Position numbers and translations under genes: made by a program. Below are positions 1 to 11,429 of a stretch of DNA of 64,000 nt, in pieces. Numbering within the stretch: position 1 is the stretch's first letter; every line of letters begins with the position of its first letter. Origin of the DNA: Loripinus fragilis (Eukaryota > Mollusca > Bivalvia > Lucinida > Lucinidae); the NCBI GenBank assembly GCA_964019695.1, contig OZ026518.1, forward strand, positions 106,054,305-106,118,304, in the 5' to 3' direction. The notes under the pieces are model-generated. The model searched no databases and was not told the origin of the DNA. It saw nothing but the letters and a program-made list of their open reading frames with translations.

Positions 1-301
1 CATATATGTTGGATTTGTTATACTCGCATTCCAGGATTAGTTCACGATATTATTGATGGGCCCTCTTTTGTTTCTTGTGCCACAATAGAATGACCAAACC
101 TCATGTTTAGTAAATGGTAGAATAGCATATGCCATCTAAGTACATTTATGAATAATTTCTATACAAAAATACCGCTCCTATCTTATATAACATTTACATA
201 CGCTAATTGGAGGATTTAACCCTTGGTGTGGTGAATTTCTGTGACATTTTCTCTCACTCAAAATGTGTTCCTTTTTCTCAGAACTTCTATTCATCATTAA
301 T
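1..301. other. no gene seen
   Basis: AT-rich sequence without a convincing ORF, splice-bounded exon or repeat that recurs elsewhere in the window. Confidence 0.5.
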
Positions 302-538
302 GAGCCGTGACATGAGATTTCCAACAATGTGGTATGTGCGACCAGCAAAGACTCAGATCAGCCTGCGCATACGCGCAGTCTGATAAGAGTTTTTGCTTGT
401 CGCTTGAATATTCTATGACTGTTAAGCTACTGACTGAACATCGTTTGGAGTTTCTAAGCTTAAAATGTTGCTGCACAAGCTCGTCTGAGTCTACACATGT
501 CAAAATGCCACATTGTTGGAAATCACATGACACGGTTC
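302..538 (+). mobile_element. MITE-like element, copy A
   Basis: A 237-bp unit whose two ends are inverted copies of each other (about 31 bp, GAGCCGTGACATGAGATTTC at the left, the matching complement at 508-538). It has no coding capacity. The interior carries a small GC-rich palindrome, GCCTGCGCATACGCGCAG, near 361-380. A second copy lies in opposite orientation 68 bp downstream, so the pair could fold into a long hairpin. The short ORFs over this region are mirror shadows of the two copies. The superfamily cannot be told. Confidence 0.75.
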
Positions 539-606
539 AATTTTTATCTGCTTCTGGTTCAAGAACGACGATACCGCTGTATCATCACATTTTGATAACT
601 TGAAAT

Positions 607-843
607 GAGCCGCGGCATGAGATTTCCAACAATTTGACATTTTGACAAGTGTAGACTCGGACGAACCTATGCAGCTTCCTTTTAAGCTTAGAAACTTCAA
701 ATGGTGTTCAGTCAGTAGCTTAACAATCATAGAATACTCAAGCGACTAGCAAAGGCTCTGATCAGACTGCGCGTATGCGCAGGCTGATCTTAGGCTTTGC
801 TGGTCGCACATACCACATTGTTGGAAATCTTTTGGACTGGCTC
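607..843 (-). mobile_element. MITE-like element, copy B (inverted)
   Basis: Same family and same 237-bp length as the unit at 302-538, in reverse orientation. It has matching terminal inverted repeats and the same internal GCGTATGCGC palindrome. The two copies differ by scattered substitutions, so they are old or came from different source copies. Confidence 0.75.
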
Positions 844-1270
844 AAATGATCCTTCTTTCATAGGTCCAGACTAGACAATTTGTTGCTCGTAAAATTGTGA
901 TTAATGTATTAGCCGTCAGTCTAAACATATGTTTATGGTGCTCAAAAGAACCGTCTCAATACCTACAACATATGTTTCGATTGAGACATAACGAAACGAA
1001 TTTGTACAAACTACCTTATATCTGGAGATCTGCTCTTTTAATGGTTTGCCAGTTGCATGGTATTGGTTTAGAAATGAATTACTCTAAAGAATATCAGGAA
1101 TACAGGAAATTATTTTAATTCATATGGTCCATATAATCCTTTTATCCCCAGACTTCTAGTGCAGTCTTATAATAGATTATTTGTATTCTTGATGTCAGTA
1201 TATATGTCCTCCTGTCAAACGAACCAGTTCACAAGAAAAATGTCTTTATCACACGCATACAGCAATATAA
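844..1270. other. no gene; short dispersed repeat inside
   Basis: No coding exon recognised. About 890-1000 resembles the 167-bp insertion at 37,739-37,905: both carry GTGCTCAAAAGAACC followed by a CAACATATGTTTCG-like block, so this is a dispersed repeat. Confidence 0.4.
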
Positions 1271-1615
1271 ATAGAGTATCTTACATGAGTGCTCATGTTT
1301 TATTGAATTTATTAAACGAGTTGAGGTAAAGAGATAAAATGCGAGGCTTGCCGAGAATTTTATCTCTTTTTCGCAACGAGTTTAATAAATTCAATAATAC
1401 AAGAGCACGAATGTTAGATTCTATTTATCATATGACATTAAATTTACTTTGAAATCTTATTTCTGCCGTGGAAACGTTATAATTTTATCATTATGAACGC
1501 AACGTTGTTATGGACGTCATAACGTTTCCCGTAAATCTATAAACCACTAGTGGTTTACAGATTTTATTGCATGGCGTTATTTCACTCCCAGACGCGACGT
1601 CATATGATAAACTGT
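1271..1615 (+). mobile_element. foldback element, copy 1
   Basis: A 345-bp member of a family present at least five times here (also 4,180-4,412; 21,354-21,692; 25,228-25,450; 35,933-36,262). Its first about 165 bp is an imperfect hairpin: two roughly 80-bp arms around GCGAGGCTTGCCGAGAA. A second domain with TAAACCACTAGTGGTTTA and a GACGTCATAT end follows. It is flanked by ATAA on the left and GATAA on the right. It sits just upstream of LINE-derived coding sequence. Confidence 0.75.
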
Positions 1616-1616
1616 A

Positions 1617-2097
1617 ATTCATGTACACTGTTAATTATACTGACATGGTGCTTTCTTACATACAATATTTAATTCCTCCTTAACATAGTGAAATTTCAGA
1701 TCATCCCTTGAGAAACAATAAAAATATATCTGTACCTCTTAATCGAACTATTTCACAGAAATCTTGTATTCAATCATCTATTAGGTTATATAATTCTCTG
1801 GAAGATAAATTTAATAATGTAACAACATTACCCACCTTTAAAAGGCATATAATCTCAAAGTTTAACATAGCACATTTTCATCTCTACTTTACTATTTGAA
1901 ATAGATATATGTCTGTCCTACATTCACAAATAAGAAATAAATGCAGCGGTCTTAATAGTGATCTTTCAGAAATCATATTTGTAATAATCCTTTATGCGAT
2001 TTGTGTGACGTGGTAGTGGATTCCTCCAACTACTTCTTTCAATGCAAAAAATATTCTGTTGAAAGACAGATGCTCAATGATGCAGTTAGAGGTTTTT
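1617..2097 (+). pseudogene. degenerate LINE reverse transcriptase C-terminal region
   Basis: Conceptual translation on + resembles the end of a non-LTR retrotransposon ORF2. A YLIPP-like segment at about 1,640-1,680 is followed by PLRNNKNISVP, then SSIRLYNSLEDKFNNVTTL (1,780-1,840) and FKRHIISKFN. A HSQIRNKCSGLNSDLSE stretch follows, and after a frame change a cysteine/histidine-poor version of the terminal zinc knuckle, NNPLCDLCDVV...YFFQCKKYSVERQ, ends at a stop near 2,097. The frame changes at least once near 1,970, so it is dead. The 5' part is missing, and foldback copy 1 lies at that edge. The LINE clade is not assigned. Confidence 0.6.
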
Positions 2098-2429
2098 AGC
2101 CTCTAAAATTAATGTGATTTTTTATGGCAATGAAAATTGGAATATGGTATTGTTCAGGGCTGTGCATAGGTATATACACGCATCAAAACGCTTTTGATAA
2201 CCTTCTATGACTCTGTTTTAAAACACACTTAGAAACCAGTTCTAGATGACCTGACTTGACTTCTTTTTTTAAGTTCAATGGGTTCATATTAGCAGTTTTA
2301 TATTTTGTTTTTCTGTTCATCTATGTATGTTTTCCATCTCTATACCTATTTACCCACCAAAGAATTGTTATTTATTAATTGATTTATTTAATTATTATAT
2401 TATTTATATATTATTTTCTATGTATTTTT
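2098..2429. other. no gene seen
   Basis: AT-rich; possible 3' flank of the LINE remnant. Nothing else recognisable. Confidence 0.4.
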
Positions 2430-3480
2430 GGCTCACATGAGCATGAAGTACTCATAGTGAGCTATTGGGTTCAGTCAATGTCCCTCGCCCTTCGTCGTGC
2501 GTCATCAACAATTTCCTTTAATGACAACTCCTCCAATACCACTGCGCCAATTTTAACCAACCTTCAAAGGCATATTTCTTAGGTGACTCTCTACAAAATA
2601 GCTAAAGTAAATTTGATCCGTCAAAACACATGGCCGCCAGGGGGCGTGGCTTTTCACAGTAACAAAAACTTTGAAGATCTCCTCTGAACTGCTGGTTATA
2701 GTTCAAAATTATTTGGCAACAAGGCACTGGTTGACCTTCTACAAAAAATGGATAAAACGAATTTGATTTGTCAAAAACAACATGGCCACCAGGGGACGTG
2801 GTCAGTTCTCATTATATACCTATGGGAAAAACTTTAAAAGTTTTCTCCTCTGAAACCAGTGGTCAGATTTAAAAAAGATATTTGGCAGAAATGGTCACTA
2901 GGTGACCATCTACAAAAATAGCTTAAAGAAATTCGATCCGTCAAAACATGGCCGCCAAAAAGGGGGGGTCGTGGCTTCTCTCAGAAACAAAAACTTTGAA
3001 GATCTCTGAAACGGGTGGTCGGAATTCAAAATAATTTGGTAGAAGTAGTAGTTGGGTGACCTTCTACAAAAAATCAAAAAATAAAACGAATTTGATGCTA
3101 AAAAACATTGCCGCCAGAGGGTTTGGCCAGTTTCATTATGTACCTATGGAAGGTAAACTTTAAAAGTCTTCTCTCCTGAAACGGTAGTCAGAATCAAAAA
3201 TAATTTGGTAAAAATGATCACTGGATGACCTCTCAAAATAAATAACTGAAACTAATTCGATCCAATAAAATATGGCCGCAAGGGGTCCTGGCCAGTTTCC
3301 CTTATGTACTGATGGAAGAAACTCTAAATATCTACTCCTCTGAAACCATTGGTCAGAATCGAAATTGATTTGGCAGAAATGGTTATTAGGTGACACTCTA
3401 CAAAAAAGCCTAAAGAAATTAGTTCCAACAAAAAACGGCCACCAGTGAGCGCGGATTCTAAGTCCCTCATGACTTTGTAA
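2430..3480. repeat. tandem satellite, about 150-170 bp unit, 5-6 units
   Basis: Successive units begin near 2,583, 2,731, 2,902, 3,055, 3,223 and 3,390 with GTGACC(T)TCTACAAAAA. Each contains GATCCGTCAAAACATGGCCG, a GGGGGCGTGG block, and CTCCTCTGAAACC...GGTCAGA...TTTGGCAGAAATGGTC. Units are diverged. Overlapping minus-strand ORFs of 87-109 aa are by-products of the repeat. Confidence 0.85.
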
Positions 3481-3489
3481 ACAAAACAT

Positions 3490-3735
3490 AAGGTCACTGT
3501 CACTCCTGTTTTTGTTTGTGGGGGTTTAGTGTTTGTCTTAGTTTTGGTATGCATATTACTTTGTGTTCTGCCTAGTTTTGCAACCATCTTGAAGAGGATG
3601 AGAGAGCTGGTTGCTTAGCTGTTGTTGTCTTACGGATGTCTTGTTACTGTAAATGTTCTGTGGCTCCTCCTCACGGTGCCGTTGGTTGGTCTGCAGTGTG
3701 CGATTGTGGTATTTCCTGATCATACTCACTTTTTC
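3490..3735 (+). repeat. dispersed repeat family E, copy 1
   Basis: About 245 bp that recurs at 7,947-8,178 (+), 11,430-11,800 (-), 20,258-20,770 (- , two copies) and 24,915-25,100 (-). Diagnostic blocks are TTTTGCAACCATCTTGA, GAGAGCTGGTTG, TCACGGTGCC and ATTGTGGTATTTCCTGATCA. It has no coding capacity. Its start overlaps a sequence (TTTGTAAACAAAACATAAGG) also found at the end of the small element at 59,698-59,866. Confidence 0.65.
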
Positions 3736-4090
3736 GTTAGATTTTAGTGACCTTGACCTTATTTTCAAGGTCACACCAGCACTTTGAAATGTCAAATTTT
3801 GACCAAAATACTGTTTCTATGGATTTTAGCTAAACATTGTGTATTATATCACCGTGGCAAAAGGAAGAGTTGATAAGATTGTGGTGACCTTAACCTTATT
3901 TTCAAGGTCACCATCCTTTAATAAATACTTTAAAGATCACCCATTTTCTAAACCGATTTGTGGATTTCCACCAAACTTTGCATATATACATTGTTTGGAG
4001 ACAAAAAGAGTTAATTAGATTTTGATGACCTTGACCTTATGTTCAAGTTCACCACTGCACTTTGTGCATGCTCTCCCTTGAAATAATTGA
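3736..4090. repeat. tandem repeat, about 140 bp unit, with GTGACCTTGACCTT boxes
   Basis: Three diverged units. Each opens with a GTGACCTTGACCTTATTTTC block (near 3,749, 3,889 and 4,026). In the first two the complement TTTTCAAGGTCAC follows at once. The boxes read as direct and inverted AAGGTCA half-sites. No ORF. Confidence 0.7.
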
Positions 4091-4179
4091 TGGATTGCAG
4101 CTTATCTTCATATATTGTATCATTATGACACAACAGAGTTTCAGTAAGCATGCTTGCCGACTAAATTTGCGGTTGGGGG

Positions 4180-4412
4180 ACATGTTTTTCCTCTGAAAAC
4201 ACTGTTTAAATTTTTTATGCAAAATATGCGATTTCAAAGTAAGTTTCATGTCATAAGATTAATTGAATCTAACAATCATGCTGCAGTATTCTTGAATTTA
4301 TTAAACTCGTTTCGAAAAAATAATAAAATGCTCTGCAGGCCTTACATTTTATCTCTTTTCATCACATTGTTTGATAAATTCAATAATACAGGAACACTTA
4401 TGTAAGATCCTC
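4180..4412 (-). mobile_element. foldback element, copy 2 (partial)
   Basis: Hairpin domain of the foldback family in the orientation opposite to copy 1: TTGAATTTATTAAACTCGTT, a degenerate loop GCTCTGCAGGCC, and the mirrored arm ending CACTTATGTAAGATCC. The second domain is only partly recognisable at 4,180-4,240. Confidence 0.65.
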
Positions 4413-5077
4413 TAAACAATACTCCTTAATTAAAGCGAATTAATATTTTCTCAGCAGCTATCTTTTGTTAACATAACTGGCAGCTCAGTGGGCAGGTTAC
4501 ACATAATATACAAATACACGTAATAGTTTTTTTTGCGATGTGTATTAACTATCTAAACAAAGCCATTGGAGGGCTGTATTTCCTTATTACCACGCGTGTT
4601 CTAATGAAAGTACGCTCTCTCGTCCTTAAACCATTTAGAGAGATTGTCATTATTAATGTTATTGCCTTTGAAAATTTTTGGAATTGAGGAGTCTCTGCGA
4701 TCCGTTGAATGTATTTTTAAAACACGGAAATTAGAGATTTTTCTATCGAACATAAATAATCAATGATGAAGTTTAAATACGCATTAACCCTTTAGGGTCC
4801 TTAGCGTTGAGATATATCAAGACATTATGAAATTTAAAAATATAAGAAATTAGTTAAAAATTAACACTTTCATTTGATAATTATATAGGTTAATGATAAG
4901 CATTTACTTGCAATATTATTAGTCACAGTAAAGATCATATAAAATATCTGACAACCACAAAGTGCTAACCAGATGACCATACATGTTCGCCTGGAAAGTG
5001 GAAATGATATGCTGTAAGTAAGTTAAAATACAAATAATCTATAGAAATTTAGTTATAATTTGTTAAAATGATTTATC
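4413..5077. other. no gene; may include LINE 3' UTR
   Basis: AT-rich sequence downstream, on the minus strand, of the LINE fragment at 5,078-5,500. Its 3' untranslated region could lie here, but no poly(A) or terminal repeat marks an end. Confidence 0.35.
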
Positions 5078-5500
5078 TCAGTCTTTTAAGAATAAAAATA
5101 CATTATCAATAGGTACATCATCAAACAATTGTTTGATTGTATCAACATTATCATAGTTGTTTCTAATTTGAGAAAAATCGCCACATTCAAGTAGAAAATG
5201 ACGGACTGTAAAAGGCACATCGCACTCAAAGCAATGCGGTTGTTCCTCTCGCTTCAAAAGGTATGAGTGTGTTATCATTGTGTGACCAATACGCAGACGA
5301 GCAAGCACAAATTCTTCTTGTCTGACAGCTCGTATCACTGGTTGAGATTGCCCAATCACAGGTTTAATCTTGAAGAGTTTATTACCAACACTAACTTTCT
5401 TGTTTACAATGAAAGTATTGATAAAAGTTTTAAAATTTGAATAAGGTAAAGGAAAGTTTGTTGGATGTAAGTTAAGTGAATCCTTTGCTTTTGGGTCCAC
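5078..5500 (-). pseudogene. 5'-truncated LINE ORF2, C-terminal end
   Basis: An open frame of about 140 codons on the minus strand reads as the tail that follows RNase H in jockey/I-like non-LTR elements. A segment of the type RQEEFVLARLRIGHTMITHS (near residues 80-100) is followed by YLLKREEQPHCFECDVPFTV and RHFLLECGDFSQIR. This gives the usual C-X2-C...H-X4-C knuckle, and the frame ends ...VFLFLKD before the stop. The track-style start is not an ATG; the frame simply enters from unrelated sequence at about 5,510, so this is a dead-on-arrival copy. No RNase H, RT or endonuclease domain is present. Confidence 0.75.
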
Positions 5501-5510
5501 ATAAATAATC

Positions 5511-6729
5511 GATCATAAGAATGATCATTGGTTAGAGTATTGGTGATCCAAAAGATAAATGGAAATTAGAAAAAGATGAGTCAAATACTTTGACATCAAA
5601 TAAGTCTATCTTCCAATTGATACCATGTTAATCTTCTGAAATAAATACAGCATCTCCATTAGGCCAAATAAAAATAAGGGGTTTTCGGGGAACGGGTCTC
5701 AAAATTTAGGTAGAATAGGCACACATATTTTTTAAATTATTTTTTTTCTGGAAACAAATATAATTTTATTCATTTTGAAGGGCATTTCAAAATGCAAGAT
5801 TTTTTTATTCATTTTTTTTTCAGAAAATCTGAAAAAAATTCTACGTTTCACCAGTTAATTTGAATAGGGTCTGGTTACCCTAAACAGAGGTATTTTTTAT
5901 TTGGCCTTACCTCAAAACTTATATTCGTGCATTTAGAAAAGATTATGTCTTTTGTTCATTGAATTTTTGTTTCCATGTTTCGACCTGACCACACTGCGGA
6001 CCCTACACCAGAAACACTGTGTCGGTCCATTACTACTAATATATGTTGAAAAGGGTCATTTTCACACGATGTGCAGGGATAATGTTTTAGACAATACATA
6101 TTGATCCGCTTGTTATTTTACAGACATATCATTTACGCCTTCCCAAAGACATGTGTCAGTTTTGACTGGAACAATATATTCCTGGGAAGTTGGCTAGTAC
6201 TTGAATCCTAGCGCTCTGTATTATCTTACTTGCATTCTCTCGTCATTCAGCTCGGTATATGGTATATCAGCTTTGTTTTGGACTAAATAATCGTCTTTTA
6301 ACCCTTAAGCGCTAATCACAACGAATGTCGTCTATTTTGTTGACTGTTGAAATTTTAAAAAAAAAACCTATTGATGCAGATTCCACTGCTGCCGTAGGAA
6401 CAGTCAGGCATGAGTCCATGCTGTTTGTCTCTTACTTAAATAAGTCAATAATATCAAGCAATTATATGCAGCAGACGGATTGAACAGGCGACATTTCAGA
6501 GGCATTTTTGGCGTCGCTTGAAGAGTAAAATCATTTCTAGTAAAACATGTACATTTGGCATTCTTTACTAGTGCTTAAGTCGAAGCTTCCCCTTTTTTAA
6601 ATAACCACAACATAAAATGACGAGCCTTCATTTTTGGAATCACGATTTACAAAAAAATGTAGTAAGGCTGATTTATCCATAAAATGCTTTACGGACCTCT
6701 GTGAAATACGTTGATGACTAAAAAATATC
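5511..6729. other. no gene seen
   Basis: AT-rich, with homopolymer T/A runs at 5,730-5,830. No exon or element ends could be assigned. Confidence 0.4.
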
Positions 6730-6860
6730 CTCAGACTCAAAATAAAGCGCAATGATTGGCTGCTTGAGGACACCAGACTCAAAAGAAAACGCAATGATTG
6801 GCTGCTTGCGGACACGTGTCCGCAAGCAGCCAATCATTGCGCTTTATTTTGAGTCTGAGA
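6730..6860. repeat. perfect 52-bp palindrome with an extra direct copy of one arm
   Basis: Bases 6,790-6,841 are a perfect inverted repeat centred on GACACGTGTC (arms CGCAATGATTGGCTGCTTGC). Imperfect pairing extends to roughly 6,774-6,857. A further direct copy of the left arm lies at 6,733-6,775. No spacer separates the arms, so it can extrude as a cruciform. Confidence 0.85.
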
Positions 6861-7699
6861 CTGTACTTAAGTTTTATAACCTCAAGGCCTGATCTGAATC
6901 CAAAGTGATTGACACTCTGATAGTATTCTAAAAAGAACTTTTTGAAAAAGTTAATTTTGAAAAAAAATCAGCATACGACAAAAATATTTCTCATCATGCA
7001 AAGCGTGAATCTTGCAATGGTGTTCAGTTACATTGTATATTATATTGCCGTCTTGGAATAAATGGACGGTTGCCAGATTAATCATATTCTAGATCTTGTG
7101 ATGCATTCGTGTTATTGCATATGTTCTATACCATAGCTTTCAGCATTGCAGAGTTAAAGCAATTTAATTTCAGTTCCTTTTGAGTCCAACAGACGGTTAC
7201 CTAAAAAGTTGATTCCTCTAGTGGTTGAAAGTACGCATTGTCATTTTAATGTAGAATATATTTTCTATAAGTGTGCTATATATATAACTTTGGGGATAGC
7301 TTGATTAAACTTCTTACATGTCGCTATCTATGGGTTCTGAAATGTTACCAGCTAATTTTAGATTACACGACCCAAAAAATGTTCAGTGCATTAACAATTT
7401 GAACGAAAAAATAGAATGTAGGCTAAAAGCAGTGCAAACCGAAATAGTATTCATCTACATTAATCAAACAATCATCTCATAGCCTCTACATTGGAATTTC
7501 GCAAAAACAATTTCTATGGCAATTATATTCTAAAAGAATATATTTCGGCCTATATTATATGAACTAACAATGCCTAGAAAAATTGGTAAAACATACCAAA
7601 CAATGGGCGAGTTCACTTGTGGCTACCGCACGGTTATTGGCCTGCGATAGCCTCAACGGAATTGCTGTGGCTCGGCTATAACCCGCGAGCTTGCTTTTG
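6861..7699. other. no gene seen
   Basis: AT-rich; no exon, ORF or repeat assigned. Confidence 0.4.
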
Positions 7700-7946
7700 T
7701 TTGTGTTTTAATGCCCAAGTAAATAGCTATGGTCATGTCGAAAGGGTCATGATCAGTTGGCCTGAGACTAGCTAAGACTAAGCGGTTGACCAGAATTCAT
7801 ACACATACTTTCGCCTGTAACTGGAAACAGCCCTTCTTGAATCAGTGGAAGAAGGAAAATGACCTCCACGAAAGTATGGGATCGAAATCACGATCTCTGG
7901 ATCAGGAATCTGGCTAGCTACCGATTGCGCTCTAAGGCGGTGGTTC
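7700..7946 (-). mobile_element. tRNA-derived SINE (family S1)
   Basis: Read on the minus strand: a tRNA-like head at 7,880-7,946 with a box A-like GAGCGCAATCGGTAGC and a box B-like GATTTCGATCC. A conserved body follows (GATTCAAGAAGGGCTGTT, CAGTTACAGGCGAAAGTATG), with a tail reading TTGGGCATTAAAACAC. Related copies are at 10,604-10,876, 37,560-38,058 and 59,550-59,930. Confidence 0.65.
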
Positions 7947-8178
7947 TGTTGTTGTTGACTTTTTGTTGATTGTTACTCCCATAGTGGGATTCTGTAATTG
8001 TTCTATGTTTTGTTGTTCGTTACTTTGTGTCCATTTTAGTTTTGCAATCATCTTGATGGAGAAGAGATAGCTGGTTGATTTGCTTTGTTTGTTTTCCTGT
8101 TGTCTCGTGATTACTGTGCGGCTCTTCCTCACGATGCCACGGGTTTGTCTGCAGTTTGTGATTGTGGTATTTCTTGAT
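7947..8178 (+). repeat. dispersed repeat family E, copy 2
   Basis: Matches 3,490-3,735 block by block (TTTTGCAATCATCTTGATGG, GATAGCTGGTTGA, TCACGATGCC, ATTGTGGTATTTCTTGATCA). It abuts the SINE head. Confidence 0.65.
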
Positions 8179-9506
8179 CATGCTCACTTATTATATTTAG
8201 TATTTCAATTGACAGAAGGCAGTGTTATTTGTATATTGCTTTCTTCCATGTCTGCGAAACTTTTGTCACGTCCTCGGAACTGATTTAAGTGTTTCGACAC
8301 GCATATAGCCATATTGCATGTTACATCAGCTCCTTGAGATACTCTTTGATCTGGCAAGATATAGTAATATTCTAGCATAAGGGCATGATAATTGAGTAAA
8401 TATCCCATAATTTCTAGATTTTCACTACAGAAAATAATACATGAAAAAATATAACACATGAAAGTTACCTCCTTTTCTCATATTTGTATTCTTATCTGCC
8501 TGGAAGCGAACAACTTATAATTAGGTCAGTTCAGCCTGGTTTCAGAGATCTTTAATAATTCTACCGAGTCTTGACGCGGGTGCATTTCATACCTACACTC
8601 ACATAAGCATTATTTTAATGAAAGCCAGATTAAACTTTAAAGCGCCTAAAATGTAGGCACCCAAAATGTCGCATGCAAGTTGCATAAATTTGTCAACATA
8701 ATTGACTATTGTAAGTGTAGAGGCGAACGATATGGGCCCAGATTAGACTGCTCCTGTAGCAGTCTGGTCCAGTCTGATCTGGGTCTACACTCTTTGACCA
8801 AAAGGATTCTAAAACATTTCAGCAGACGACAAAAGTAGACAACTTTCGTGTGTTTCGCGCTTAAATGGTTGACCACTAAAATCAGTAAATTAATGGATAC
8901 TTTTAAAAACTCATGTGACGTCACTGAATGGTACACTGTGGCATATAAATGCTGCATTTTGGGATGGGACCTATCAATTTATGTTTTCTTTTTAGCATTG
9001 CAGTCCGACTCAAATAGGTATAACTTTTAAACAGATAGAAAATTTTGATGCGATTTCTAACAACAGCTGTTATCATTCAATCCTTTGAAACATCTATTTG
9101 ACTACTTATTAGAGCGTTTCATTTGAACTGACCTATTTATCTTTTGAATGGTTCAGATTCCACAGTATCATTCCATTTTACTTTCAAATTGCTACTATTA
9201 TTCATATTGGCACCACCTATCTTCTATTATACGGACCAAATTTGTGTTAAATGTGTATTTCGTCTTGATACCAGTGGTGCATGTATTTGGTATGGCAGTT
9301 CTACTGAATATTTTCTCGGATTGCTGGTATTTAAAAAGAAGAGACACCGTGCGTATTTGAGAGATTACATAATGAGTCTTAGTGAAATAGGCCAATCGAT
9401 ACTGTCTGGCTCTAATCTGTCCACATTGCATTTCAGCCGCTTCATTAAAGAAATTCTTTGTTTAAATAACCCTTTGTATTCGGGAAACCCATAAACGAGT
9501 ACTTTT
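8179..9506. other. no gene; one imperfect palindrome
   Basis: No exon recognised. An imperfect hairpin lies at 8,735-8,790 (CCCAGATTAGACTGCT ... AGTCTGATCTGGG). The 116-codon ORF at 9,144-9,494 has no recognisable domain and no support. Confidence 0.4.
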
Positions 9507-9550
9507 GCAAACAGTGAAGCTGCATTATATCGGCGTCTACACTGTTTGTT
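9507..9550. mobile_element. minimal element with GCAAACAGTG ends
   Basis: GCAAACAGTG at 9,507-9,516 and its near complement CACTGTTTGTT at the other end, only 44 bp apart. The same terminal motif bounds units at 24,118-24,184, 31,448-31,513, 34,559-34,624, 35,122-35,188 and 63,511-63,623. Confidence 0.45.
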
Positions 9551-10369
9551 AAGGTAAAAGATATCTTTAGGCAAAAGAATACAATATTTTTTATTATAAC
9601 CTGGCACCCCTAGATATGTACATTGGACTATCTCAAGTTTATTTTATCAAAGCAGAAGGAAGAATTCATTAGTGTATACAAGGGTTAAACTGCATGCGAA
9701 CAATAAAGGCACATACCAGCCCGCGCGTTCGCGCTATTATTATTGAGGCTTGTATAGGGGGTTAACAGTATCCCATATCCCTGGAAGTAAACAGGAAAGT
9801 ATCCTATATCCCTTTAAGTAAACTGGAAAATATCCCTATAATTAATTTTCCTAAATATCCAATGTCCCTGGAAGTAATAAAAAATATCCCTGAAATTACC
9901 GACACAAAAAACAAATTATACAGGAAGTTAGGAACATTTTGTAAAGTACATACTTCATGTAATTATATCCTATAACTTTCTCCGAATCTACTTAGATGTC
10001 ACATGTACCCATACTTGTTCTTGAGTGTTCTTGTAAAAGATGAAGTTTTCATCGATTTTACCTTTTCTCATATATCTTCAAGTAAATTTGTTAGCCTCAA
10101 AGTGTCTTCCTCCACCCGCAGTATATTACCCCTTCAGTTATAAGCTCATATCAGCCGATGGCTCAAGTAAGGCTTTAGTATGGCAATGGTGTGGCGTCTT
10201 TTATACATTCTCGTCGTCTTCGTCATCCATTCACATTTTAAAGGAGTAATTCTCAAATATCAGTTTGTCAAATGCATGCAAACGGTAAAAAATGCTTCAT
10301 AAGTTTAATGTATCATTGTATTGTACCTTTCAAAGTAACATAAAGCTGACATAGACTTATAATGGAAAA

Positions 10370-11420
10370 CAAACTTTTATTTAAAGACATCCTCTAGCTG
10401 AAACCATGAGGACCACCCTTATATATATATAGTGCCCAAATGTTTTTTATTTACATGTAGTATGCAGCAAAGTATTGTGGTCCCCTACATAAATTGTGCC
10501 AATCAAGCCCCTGTCAGTAGCATCTACTATTCTGGCATTTAATGGAGAAAACATCTACAAATCTTTTCCGGCAATATGAAAACCTACAGCTTATTTATGT
10601 AACAAGGTCCCATAGCACAAACAATAATGTCTTATTGCAGATCCAGGGGTCATAAGTTCGATCCTGGCCTGGTCCCTTGCTTTTGTGGAGATTGATCATG
10701 AAATACCTTCTACCACCTTTCTCCTACTTCAGCTGATTGAAGAAGGTTTGGTGCCAGTTACAAGCGAAAGTATGTTAAAAAAGTACTGCACGGTTAACTG
10801 CTATGTAGGTTAACTGACAGTCCCTGATATGATCATAGCTTTAACTGGGACGTAAAACCACTAAACAAAAAACTTACATGTTTACTTTGTAGTAGTGTTT
10901 AGTGGCCCCCTTCACAACTCCTGTAAACCATGCCCCTGGAGTGCATATTGGCCATGTCCCTTCAATAAACTAAAGATGGAAAATAAGTAACAACTTAGTG
11001 AAGCCCACCGTTTAAATATATTTTGGTGTTTAGCAATATCTATTGGCCCTCTTCATAAATGCTGCCAACCATGTCACTGGGGACTAGACTGGTCATGCCC
11101 CAGGGAGTATTACCTTCCACAACTTATAATCGGAAAAAAACTTTAAAACAAAATGCTTCTCTGAAACCATGTGACACACAGCTTATAAGATATTTAGTTT
11201 AAAGTGTTTAGTAACCCTCAACAAAAGCCGTGCGAACTATTTCCTTTTGGTCCATATTGGCCACGCCATAGGGGTCTTTGGCTCCACTTACTTATAATGA
11301 TGAAAACTTGAGAAAAATCTTATTCTCTTAAACCATGAGGGTTACAGCTTCTATATGTTTAATTGCTTAAGGGCCCCTATATAAATCATGCCAACCATGT
11401 TCTAGCTGTGTATGTTATGT
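10370..11420. repeat. tandem satellite, about 140-170 bp unit, inside the TIR element
   Basis: Units recur near 10,479, 10,904, 11,042, 11,209 and 11,369 with a common frame: (A)GTGGCCC(C/T)CTTCA..., then a GCCAACCATG-like block, a CATATTGGCCATG-like block and a CTTATAATGG...AAAC block. A SINE separates the first from the later units. Confidence 0.65.
10604..10876 (+). mobile_element. tRNA-derived SINE (family S1)
   Basis: A tRNA-like head (CATAGCACAAACAATAATG ... CATAAGTTCGATCCTGG as box B) is followed by GATTGATCATGAAATA, GATTGAAGAAGG, CAGTTACAAGCGAAAGTATG and a tail GGGACGTAAAACCACTAAAC. It lies inside the satellite of the 2.4-kb element, so it is a later insertion. Confidence 0.7.
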
Positions 11421-11429
11421 GTAGTAGAT

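Noticed and set aside
9144..9494. 116-codon ORF
   Set aside because: Hydrophobic start by chance; no domain, overlapping ORFs on both strands, no repeat of it elsewhere.
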